Assembly: GCA_965263155.1 (NCBI GenBank)
Contig: OZ253586.1
Span: 1,674,001-1,738,000, forward strand
Source: JAAXIE01 sp965263155
GTDB taxonomy: Bacteria > Chloroflexota > Dehalococcoidia > Lucifugimonadales > JAAXIE01
Reading direction: 5' to 3'
DNA: 64,000 nucleotides
How positions within the stretch are numbered: the first letter of the stretch is position 1; each line of letters opens with the position of its first letter. Made by a program: the position numbers and the translations under genes. The notes beneath the pieces were generated by a model. The model was not told the origin of the DNA. It ran no database searches and saw only the letters and a list, made by a program, of their open reading frames with translations. Shown piece by piece: positions 54,862-62,513 of this stretch.

Positions 54862-55933
54862 CCAATGCTCAGGCCCCCAGCAGCCAGTGGCTGATGCCAA
54901 CGCTAAAAGGCCGGGGCCTTGGCGCATTACCTTTGACACCAACCCTGACGATTGCAATCTACACTGCATCATGTGCGAGGATCACTCGCCCTACAGCACG
55001 ACTCAGTTGGACAGGCGAGAGGCTGGTCTCCCTAGACGACGAATGGATATTGGTCTTGTCAGGCAGGTATTGTCGGAGTCAAAGGGCACGCCGTTGCGGG
55101 AGATCATACCTTCGACAATGGGCGAACCCCTCCTTTACCGTCACTTTGACCTGATTCTGGAGCTTTGCGCCGAGTATGAAGTCAAGCTCAACCTCACAAC
55201 CAACGGGACCTTCCCGGGTAGAGGGGCCAGAGCGTGGGCGGAACGCATTGTCCCAGTGACATCGGATGTGAAGGTATCCTGGAACGGATCGACCAAGGCC
55301 ACTCAAGAGAGGGTGATGCTCGGCTCGAATTGGGGAAAGGTCTTGGACAACGTGCGGACCCTTGTCGAGGTAAGAGATGCCCACTCCACCGCCGGGGGCA
55401 ACCGCTGCCGAGTTACCTTCCAATTGACCTTCATGGAGACTAACTACATTGAGTTGCCGAGCGTAGTCAAGCTAGCCGCCGAGATGGGGGTGGACCGGGT
55501 GAAGGGGCATCACCTATGGGCTCATTTCCCAGAGATACGTCAACAGTCCATGCGGCGCGACGCGGAGGCGATCGAGCGCTGGAACGGTGTAGTAGCATCC
55601 GCTCATCATGCCGCCGAACAGCACCGGTTGCCGGATGGTCGACAGGTGCTGTTGGAGAATATCTTCGTCCTTGATGCGGACAGTCAAAGTGATATAGCCG
55701 TTGGGGCGGAGTGCCCATTCCTAGGACAGGAAGCCTGGGTCGCTTCCGATGGCCGCTTCAACCCCTGCTGCGCTCCCGACGCCCTTCGCCGCACGCTGGG
55801 TGACTTCGGCAACCTGAACCAGACTAGCCTGTACACCATCTGGTCCGACGACGCCTACCAAGAACTGCGTACCAACTACATGGAGAACTCCCTCTGCCAA
55901 GGCTGCAACATGCGGAGGCCTGCAGGCGAGTGA
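54845..55933 (+). CDS. Radical SAM/SPASM domain protein
   Basis: 362 residues. The 4Fe-4S cluster cysteines are Cys37, Cys41 and Cys44 in DCNLHCIMCED. Then come EIIPSTMGEPLLYRHFDLIL and NLTTNGTFP, typical strands of the barrel. The C-terminal SPASM/twitch region carries further cysteines (GAECPFLGQEAWVASDGRFN, PCCAPD, LCQGCNMRR) for auxiliary clusters. Such enzymes modify peptides or small molecules, or dehydrogenate sugars. No precursor peptide gene is visible next to it. The start overlaps the glycosyltransferase end, with GGAGGCAGGGGTC upstream, indicating one operon. Confidence 0.9.
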   Translation: MTQVSSQCSGPQQPVADANAKRPGPWRITFDTNPDDCNLHCIMCEDHSPYSTTQLDRREAGLPRRRMDIGLVRQVLSESKGTPLREIIPSTMGEPLLYRHFDLILELCAEYEVKLNLTTNGTFPGRGARAWAERIVPVTSDVKVSWNGSTKATQERVMLGSNWGKVLDNVRTLVEVRDAHSTAGGNRCRVTFQLTFMETNYIELPSVVKLAAEMGVDRVKGHHLWAHFPEIRQQSMRRDAEAIERWNGVVASAHHAAEQHRLPDGRQVLLENIFVLDADSQSDIAVGAECPFLGQEAWVASDGRFNPCCAPDALRRTLGDFGNLNQTSLYTIWSDDAYQELRTNYMENSLCQGCNMRRPAGE

Positions 55934-56043
55934 CTGCCTCGCCTATAGCGTCGCACGCAATGTCTCAGGACTAAGGGCTCTGGACTCTATACTGTGAACC
56001 TAAAGAGGGAAGGGCCTCTCATGACGGACCAGGGTGGAAGGGC

Positions 56044-57768
56044 GTGATAACTCCTCATAACGACCTCTCGGCCTGGAACGACGATTGGAACACCAGCCGG
56101 GTGGCTCCCGATGGCACCCACCATCTGACAAGGGCGGGGCAACCTTTGTACGAGACCCGTTTCGAAGAGGTGCTAAAGTTCCACCCACCCGGATTGGCAC
56201 CCGTCTGTGATGACTCCGGGGCGTATCACATCACCCCTGACGGCAAGCAGGCCTACCAAGCCCGCTACCAACGTACCTTCGGATTCTACGGCGGTCGGGC
56301 CACGGTCCATTCGCCAATCGGCTGGTTCCATATACTGCCCAGCGGGACCCCCCTGTACCAAGAACGCTACCTGTGGTGCGGCAACTTCCAAGAGGCCCTC
56401 TGCGCAGTACGCGACAGAGGCAACCGCTACTTCCACATTGCCGACGACGGTACGCCGGCCTATCTGGAGCAGTACCGGTACGCGGGAGACTTCAAGGATG
56501 GTTTCGCGGTTGTACAGCGGGACGATGGCAAACACTCCCACATCGACCCCCAAGGGCGACTGCTCCACGGCACATGGTTCCTGGACTTGGATGTATTTCA
56601 CAAGAATCATGCATGTGCACGCGATTCCAAAGGTTGGCACCACATCGACAAGTCCGGCGCTGCGCTGTACCAAGCCCGGTTCGACAATGTGGAACCTTTC
56701 TACAACGGCCAAGCTCGCGTCCGAGGGCTGGACGGCTCCCTGTCCGTCATAGACGAGTATGGACGGACCGTGCTGGAACTGAGCAAGCCCCTTAAGTCGC
56801 CGCTGGAAGAGCTCTCCGCGGATATGGTGGGGATGTGGAGGACCCAGACCATAAGGGCAGCAGTGGAGTTGGGCGTGTTCGAGTTGCTGCCAGCATCAGC
56901 GGCAGGCGTCGAGGAGCGTCTACAATTGGCGGAATCGGTAGGCCCCAGACTCATGCGGGCACTTGACGAGTTGGGGTTGGTTTCCCTTATCGAAGACGGT
57001 ACCTACCATGCGACGGACAGCGGTGCCTATTTGAAGCGCTCGCATCCTCTGTCTCTTGCTGATGCGGCAACGCTTTGGGGCCGTGAGACCTATGACGCGT
57101 GGGCGGGAGCACCCGAGACGTTGCGAACAGGAAGACCGGCTTTCGCCGCCCTCCACAACGCCAACTTCTTTGATTGGGTTGGGCACAGGCCGGACGAGCT
57201 GCGAGATTACCACACTGCGCTGGCACAGTATGCCAAGCACGACTATCAATCTCTCGCGAAGTCGGTAGACCTCCGCGGGCGCAGGAGCATCCTCGACCCA
57301 GGTGGCGGGACGGGGGAACTGACCTTCGCTCTGCTCCGGTCTTACCCAAGCCTTATGGGAACAGTTATGGAGCGACCGGAAGTGGTCGCCTTGGCCAGTG
57401 TGCCGGACGACCTCGCCGACCGTTGCCGATTCATTTCGGGGGACCTGTTCCAGAGGTGGCCGACGGCCTCAGACACAGTGATCTTGGCCCGCGTGCTGCA
57501 CGATTGGCCCTATGATGACGCCCTGCGCATCTTGAACCGAGCTCGAGATGCTATGCCTAAAGACGGTATCCTCTACGTGGTGGAAATGTTGCTTGATACG
57601 GCCTCGGGGGCCGGGGGGCTTTTGGACCTCCACATGCTGATCGTGACTGGTGGAGGAGAAAGGACGCTCCAACAATTCAGCTACCTTCTTTCCAAGGCGC
57701 GGTTCGAGGTCGTCGATGTAGTCGAGACTGGGCATGTTAGCTCGGTGATTGAGGCGCGAGCGGTTTGA
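56044..57768 (+). CDS. WG-repeat / SAM-dependent O-methyltransferase fusion
   Basis: 574 residues. Residues ~1-240 are six to seven WG-like beta repeats of ~35-40 residues (YHITPDGKQAYQARYQRTFG, HILPSGTPLYQERYLWCGNF, HIADDGTPAYLEQYRYAGDF), likely a propeller. From ~250 follows an O-methyltransferase dimerisation domain (ADMVGMWRTQTIRAAVELGV) and the catalytic Methyltransf_2 domain with SAM motif ILDPGGGTGELTFALL, then LARVLHDWPYDDALRILNRA. Plant-type and polyketide O-methyltransferases have this half. The WG part may hold the substrate. The start is GTG. Its TGA overlaps the next gene's TTG. Confidence 0.85.
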   Translation: MITPHNDLSAWNDDWNTSRVAPDGTHHLTRAGQPLYETRFEEVLKFHPPGLAPVCDDSGAYHITPDGKQAYQARYQRTFGFYGGRATVHSPIGWFHILPSGTPLYQERYLWCGNFQEALCAVRDRGNRYFHIADDGTPAYLEQYRYAGDFKDGFAVVQRDDGKHSHIDPQGRLLHGTWFLDLDVFHKNHACARDSKGWHHIDKSGAALYQARFDNVEPFYNGQARVRGLDGSLSVIDEYGRTVLELSKPLKSPLEELSADMVGMWRTQTIRAAVELGVFELLPASAAGVEERLQLAESVGPRLMRALDELGLVSLIEDGTYHATDSGAYLKRSHPLSLADAATLWGRETYDAWAGAPETLRTGRPAFAALHNANFFDWVGHRPDELRDYHTALAQYAKHDYQSLAKSVDLRGRRSILDPGGGTGELTFALLRSYPSLMGTVMERPEVVALASVPDDLADRCRFISGDLFQRWPTASDTVILARVLHDWPYDDALRILNRARDAMPKDGILYVVEMLLDTASGAGGLLDLHMLIVTGGGERTLQQFSYLLSKARFEVVDVVETGHVSSVIEARAV

Positions 57769-58448
57769 CCCAAACCGATACTGTATCTTCCAACATGGAG
57801 CGCCTCGGCAATGTCCCACTGGGAAGGGATGTAGCCCTTGTCCTCAGGCACGCCGAACGAGCGGAGATTCCAGCCGGAACCTTTGGCGTTGATGTTCCCC
57901 TCACTCATCGGGGTAAAGCTTCGGCGGAACGACTGGGTGCTCTGCTCGCTGGAACAACACCGGGAACAATGGTAACCAGTCCGGTGCCTCGGTGCATCCA
58001 GACGTGCGAGGCGGTCCGTCACGGCTGCGGCTGGAAGGTCCCCATCGAACGGGACACGCGGTTAGGTGCCCACGGCCCCTTCGTCACTGACCCAGAAATC
58101 AGTGGACAGCTCTTCCTAGAGCTCGGCATTCTGGAGATGCTAGAAAGGCAATTGACTGCCTCCCGCCCTCCTCTAGGAATGCGCCCCATCTCAGACGGAA
58201 TGCGCATCCTTTTGGGACTCGTCGCCCGCAACTTGGAAGGACGGGGGCGTCTGAATCTCTACGTGACCCACGATGCCATTCTCGCAGTCTTGGTAGGGCG
58301 CCTTTTCAGATTGCCCTTGGAAGCAATAGGGTGGCCCGATTACCTCGAAGGGCTGCGGCTATGGCGTGTGAAAGGGCGGCTCCATTGCGCTTGGAGGCAA
58401 CTCCAACAGGCTTCCGACCCAGTGGGCGGTCAAGGAGATGGCCTCTGA
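57765..58448 (+). CDS. Histidine phosphatase family protein
   Basis: 227 residues from TTG, overlapping the methyltransferase stop by four bases (TTGA). The family's phospho-acceptor motif is RHAER (LVLRHAERAEI), then LTHRGKASAERLGALL, SPVPRCIQTCEAV with the second Arg, and VTHDAILAVLVG with the second His. It is a PGAM-like phosphatase, perhaps acting on a sugar phosphate or phosphorylated intermediate of this cluster. Its last 90 bases overlap the end of the convergent epimerase gene. Confidence 0.85.
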   Translation: MTQTDTVSSNMERLGNVPLGRDVALVLRHAERAEIPAGTFGVDVPLTHRGKASAERLGALLAGTTPGTMVTSPVPRCIQTCEAVRHGCGWKVPIERDTRLGAHGPFVTDPEISGQLFLELGILEMLERQLTASRPPLGMRPISDGMRILLGLVARNLEGRGRLNLYVTHDAILAVLVGRLFRLPLEAIGWPDYLEGLRLWRVKGRLHCAWRQLQQASDPVGGQGDGL

Positions 58449-59342
58449 CGGGCATGTCTTAGGCGTATACCCCAGCACTTTTTTGGCCTTTTCAGTGCTA
58501 AAGGCCTCTCGCTGTCCCTCCTCGCCCGGTCTGTACCCCGTGTATTCGATGGGTACTCCGGCGCCCACTGCCTCAACACACATTCTCGCCAAATTCTCCA
58601 CCGTGACTTCCTGTCCAAAACCCACGTAGAACTTGTGGCCTACCACGGTGTCCACGGGGGCGTGGATCGCCAGCATCCACGCCTCTACAACGTCATCAAT
58701 GAAGGTTACGTCCCTGGTCTGCTGTCCGCCTTCGACGACGATGGGTCTGCCATGCAGGGCGTTCCACAGCCACTTGAATATAAAGACCTCCCTCCGCATA
58801 TCAGGCCCAATGACGACTCCCGTCGCCATGACGACAGAGGGTACACCGTAAGCGCGGTGCCATGCCCACATGGCAAGCTCGGCTGCAGCCTTGGAGAAAC
58901 CATAGGGATTGTGTGGCGTGAGCGGGTGCTCTTCATCTATCGGGAGGTAGCGAGACCTCCCAATCTCGTTGCCAGAGGCGGCAAAGAGCATTTTCGACAC
59001 TCCTCCCGCTTGGCGCACTGCCTCCAGAACTTCTACAGTCCCGCCGATATTCTGCATCACAGTGTAGCGAGGCGAGTCGAAGGCAAGTGGAGTGTCGGGC
59101 TGGGCCGCTAGGTGTGCTACTGTGGAGTGACCTTCCACGTCCGAGGGTCGAATATCTTGAACGCTCTTCCAAAGATACTGGAAGCTCGGTTGCTCAAACG
59201 AGCGGCGGAGAGAGGTGGCATAACTGGGCGGAACCACATCTAGGCCGGTTACATTGTGACCGCGGTCAAGCAGTGCGTTCACTATGCGGGAGCCCCCGAA
59301 CCCTGCCGCCCCAGTAATCAAGACCCCGAGCCCCCTGTCCAT
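58359..59342 (-). CDS. NAD-dependent epimerase/dehydratase (extended SDR)
   Basis: 327 residues from ATG 59342. It has GVLITGAAGFGGSRIVNALL (cofactor motif GxxGxxG with G in place of I), VAHLAAQPDTP, the active Y-x3-K in NPYGFSKAAAELAMWAW, and FIDDVVEAWMLA. The C-terminus reads AFSTEKAKKVLGYTPKTCPS, as in GDP- or UDP-sugar 4-epimerases. It is a second nucleotide-sugar enzyme, transcribed against the rest of the cluster, and shares a divergent promoter region with the dehydrogenase gene. The 90-base tail overlap with the phosphatase gene is unusual. Confidence 0.9.
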   Translation of the reverse strand: MDRGLGVLITGAAGFGGSRIVNALLDRGHNVTGLDVVPPSYATSLRRSFEQPSFQYLWKSVQDIRPSDVEGHSTVAHLAAQPDTPLAFDSPRYTVMQNIGGTVEVLEAVRQAGGVSKMLFAASGNEIGRSRYLPIDEEHPLTPHNPYGFSKAAAELAMWAWHRAYGVPSVVMATGVVIGPDMRREVFIFKWLWNALHGRPIVVEGGQQTRDVTFIDDVVEAWMLAIHAPVDTVVGHKFYVGFGQEVTVENLARMCVEAVGAGVPIEYTGYRPGEEGQREAFSTEKAKKVLGYTPKTCPSEAISLTAHWVGSLLELPPSAMEPPFHTP

Positions 59343-59559
59343 GCGACACCTCAAGTCTGGAACTCATCGCCAGACCATTCTTTCAGAACTCACCGCTCAT
59401 ATTGAGAGCTACTCATGCTGAAACAGTTCGACGTTGCTGTCAATTGAGTTGCGTGACAAGCTAAGACACGCCATGGCCACGGTCCGAGGAGCACAGAATT
59501 GGTCGATTGTTAGAATGGGCTACACAAACGTCCTAAAGGGGACCAGGAGAGTACCGCCT

Positions 59560-60858
59560 TTGAACATCACCTTAGTGGGACTGGGGCATTTGGGCACGGT
59601 TGCAGCTGCTGGACTTGCCAGTTCGGGCCACCACGTTACCGGGATAGACGTGAACCGGCGACGGACGGATGCGTTGCAGACAGGTAGGGCGCTGTTGTAC
59701 GAGCCTGGGCTGGAGGGTGAACTGCAGCGAGCGTTGCGTTCAGGCCACCTCAGGTTCCTGCATAGCGATGAGATGCACGATGAGCTGGGCGACATCATTG
59801 TCGTGGCCACGGGCACTCCCTCGACCGACAGTGGAGCGGCGGACTTGGCACAGGTTTGGCATGCGCTATCCTGGCTCAAGACCTTTGACCTGCAGAATCG
59901 CGTGATGCTGATGAAGAGCACCGTGCCCCCCGGTACGGGGTGTGCAATTTCGCTGGAACTCAACGCTCATGGCGCTAGGTATGTATCCAACCCGGAGTTC
60001 CTCCGCGAAGGACGAGCTCTTGAGGACTGGAGGTCGCCAGACCGCATCGTCATCGGGGTCGACCAGCGAGACGACTGTTCTGTCGAAGTCGTCCGGGGCA
60101 TCTACTCCGACTTGGACGCCCCTTGCATCGTCACAGACGTCACCAGCGCCGAGATGATCAAGTACGCGAGCAACGCCTTCTTAGCCACACGGATATCGTT
60201 CATCAATGAGATGGCTTCAGTTTGTGACCAAGTGGGTGCATCGATAGATGCGGTGGCCAAGGGAATGGCGCTGGACCCTCGGACTGGAGGCAAGATGCAC
60301 GCCGGTATTGGCTATGGAGGGTCTTGCTTCCCCAAAGACGTCAGGGCTCTGCACCTTCTGGCTACCACATACGAACTCGACCTTGAGTTGCTCAAGTCGG
60401 TCGCCCTGGTCAACAGTCGACAGCACCTATTGCCGTTGCAAGCTTTTCGCCGACGCTTCAGCGACGTATCGACCCTTGTAGTCAGCGTGCTGGGACTGGC
60501 CTTCAAGCCCGATACTGACGATATGCGGCAGGCGCCATCGCTGGACGTGATAGGGTCATTGCTTCACGAAGGGGCAACAGTGCGCGCATTTGACCCGCAT
60601 GCTAACGGGGCGGCCCGTGTTTTGCTGCCTTCCTCGGTCGTCTTTGCCGAAGGACCTGTCGAAGCCTGTTATCGTGCTAACGCGGTGGTACTGTTGACCG
60701 AATGGGGTGAAATAGTGGAGGCCGACTGGGAGGCTATCGCCTCCTGCATGTGTTCCCCCAAGTTGCTGTTTGACGGCAGGAACGCCCTCGATCCCAAGGC
60801 GATGGCGAACCTGGGATTCGAGTACGTGGGCGTAGGACGAGGCACAAGACAGAAATGA
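59560..60858 (+). CDS. UDP-glucose/GDP-mannose dehydrogenase family protein
   Basis: 432 residues from TTG 59560, chosen because the family starts with the strand NITLVGLGHLGTVAAAGLA and AGGAGA lies ~10 bases upstream; ATGs at 59515 or 59434 would add a non-homologous extension. Marks are YEPGLEGEL, STVPPGTG, NPEFLREG, the helix EMIKYASNAFLATRISFINE and the catalytic Cys256 in GYGGSCFPKDVRAL, then GLAFKPDTDDMRQAPSLDVI. The enzyme oxidises a nucleotide sugar twice to a uronic acid (for example UDP-glucose to UDP-glucuronate), supplying the epimerases and glycosyltransferase nearby. Confidence 0.92.
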   Translation: MNITLVGLGHLGTVAAAGLASSGHHVTGIDVNRRRTDALQTGRALLYEPGLEGELQRALRSGHLRFLHSDEMHDELGDIIVVATGTPSTDSGAADLAQVWHALSWLKTFDLQNRVMLMKSTVPPGTGCAISLELNAHGARYVSNPEFLREGRALEDWRSPDRIVIGVDQRDDCSVEVVRGIYSDLDAPCIVTDVTSAEMIKYASNAFLATRISFINEMASVCDQVGASIDAVAKGMALDPRTGGKMHAGIGYGGSCFPKDVRALHLLATTYELDLELLKSVALVNSRQHLLPLQAFRRRFSDVSTLVVSVLGLAFKPDTDDMRQAPSLDVIGSLLHEGATVRAFDPHANGAARVLLPSSVVFAEGPVEACYRANAVVLLTEWGEIVEADWEAIASCMCSPKLLFDGRNALDPKAMANLGFEYVGVGRGTRQK

Positions 60859-61196
60859 AACCGTCTAGCGCGGGGGCACTCCAACAGGCTGCGGAAAAGC
60901 GACCCGGCGGACCACCGGACGAAAACTGACCGACGAGAAAGGCCGAAGCAGGAGCACCGTTTCGCTCGGTCGCGGAGATCGAGAAGTAATTTGCAGCTCC
61001 GAGCACTGTAGCGGGCGACACCGTGTGCTGGGGGGCAGTTGGGGAAGAGTCCCCGGGGTGAATACAGGAACTACCAAGCCGGCTCTCAGGGTGATCCTCA
61101 CCATAACCGAGCCGCCCTCCGTCTCGTCCGTAGGACAGGGCATGAGGTTTGGTTCTCAGTGTCACCACTTGGCTCACCTCACTGCTCCGACAGATA

Positions 61197-61222
61197 TTGG
61201 GGCCGATTTGCCTCGGCCCCAA
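61197..61222. other. Perfect 10-bp hairpin
   Basis: TTGGGGCCGA, loop TTTGCC, TCGGCCCCAA: a fully paired GC-rich stem with a six-base loop. There is no long T run after it on either strand, so a classic terminator is only possible, not shown. An RNA structure or protein-binding dyad are alternatives. Confidence 0.55.
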
Positions 61223-61244
61223 CTTCTGGCCTCCCAGCGTGGCC

Positions 61245-61278
61245 TCACATCATCGTGAGAAAGACAGCGATGATGTGA
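61245..61278. other. Perfect 11-bp inverted repeat
   Basis: TCACATCATCG, a 12-base spacer, CGATGATGTGA. It lies 22 bases past the preceding hairpin. The pairing is exact. It may be an operator, a structured RNA element or a mobile-element end; nothing adjacent decides. Confidence 0.55.
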
Positions 61279-62071
61279 CAACTACAGGGTAGCTTTGAGA
61301 CATCAGGTTGTATGCGACGGTGTGCACTGAAGCGACATGAGCACGGAACTCGGGACTCAATCTGAACAAATAGGAGGCGTTGGCAACTCGCACGTTGCGA
61401 CCGGGCAGCGATGGCACTGCCATCGCTGGTATATGAAACAAATGCCTGCCTGTCGTAATGGTATTGACGAGATACGTCTTGGCGGGGGCGCATTCGCCGG
61501 CGCATGGTCTGTAGATACCCTATCTTGCGAGGTCCGCGAAATTGGGTTGTGTGTGTGCTTTTTCACGCACCACGCGGGCGGCATTATAATTCGACAGACA
61601 GTTGTTTAGAACATACTTAGATAGCAGTTGTTCTAAATGAGCCAGCCCCCCTAGGGTCGCACGGGTGGCAGTTGCCACTGGACAACCACTAGGTCGTAGG
61701 TGTAACTAAGGGTTACCAAACGGTTTTGGGGGGTGGGTATGACCCGTATACAGCCGAGGTCCAAGACAGACAGGGGTCGAGACTCAGAGGACACCGCGCC
61801 GTATCGAAAGCCGTCGCGTGCTACGCCTACGCTCCCGTCCCCTGCGGGGAGCGGGCCTCCTGCAGGCGGGGGTTCGCCAACTTCTCGCGATATTGCAAAC
61901 TGGCGACGTGGACCGGGACTTGAGGCCCCGCAAGTCCCAGGAGTAACAGCACAAAATACCCACTGCTCGCAGAGGACTCTGTGAGAGAATGTGCGGCGGG
62001 CCAAGCTGAGAGGAGTCTCCCTCAGAGCGATCACTCGCTAATTGAGTATCCACAGAAACACCGTACGCAGC

Positions 62072-62513
62072 TACAGCTTGGCGGACCGTGGCCAGGGCCT
62101 TTCCACCGCGGTTGAGCGACGACGTTCCCCACGTCATAGCCCGCAATTCCGAGTCCAACCTGTCCACCGACGGCTCGGCCTTTAGGCCCTACTTCGGAGC
62201 CACCGAGGCTTAGGTGAGCAATAACGTGGAAGTCGCCATTGCTCCGACGCAATCGGACAGCTACTCGCTGCGGCCTTTGGGAAACTCGGAACTATGCAGC
62301 CTTTCCGATTCGGAACATCTTTGTGGAGCAGACTGGGCATACACCCTGAGTGGCCGGGCGGCCATTCTTCATCGTGATGGCCTTGGGATTACTCATTTCC
62401 CTCTTGGACCGACACTTAAAACAATACGCTTCTATCGGATGCCTCCCAATAGATAGTTACCATCGGGCTATCCTACAACATAAGCAGGCGTGAGTCAGCG
62501 ATCTCATGCATTG
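62072..62513. repeat. Dispersed ~440-bp direct repeat, copy 2
   Basis: Matches 26200-26643 in the same orientation. The DUF5679 frame on the minus strand is intact in both. The plus-strand frame (ARNSESNLSTDGSAFRPYFG) has a TAG at 62212 here that is GAG in copy 1, so that side is decaying. Confidence 0.8.
62292..62435 (-). CDS. DUF5679 zinc-ribbon protein, copy 2 (ATA start)
   Basis: 47 residues, differing from copy 1 by only two amino acids (Gln18 to Lys, Ala38 to Thr), with all four zinc-binding cysteines kept. Here too the start position is ATA with GGGAGG six bases upstream and an in-frame TAA above. Near-identical proteins in drifting flanks suggest selection on the peptide. Function unknown. 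Confidence 0.72.
   Translation of the reverse strand: MEAYCFKCRSKREMSNPKAITMKNGRPATQGVCPVCSTKMFRIGKAA

Larger units (their letters stand above)
60859..62071. other. Long gene-poor stretch
   Basis: No frame shows a recognisable protein. The only clear structures are two strong hairpins at 61197-61222 and 61245-61278. 61580-61640 is locally AT-rich. Confidence 0.45.
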
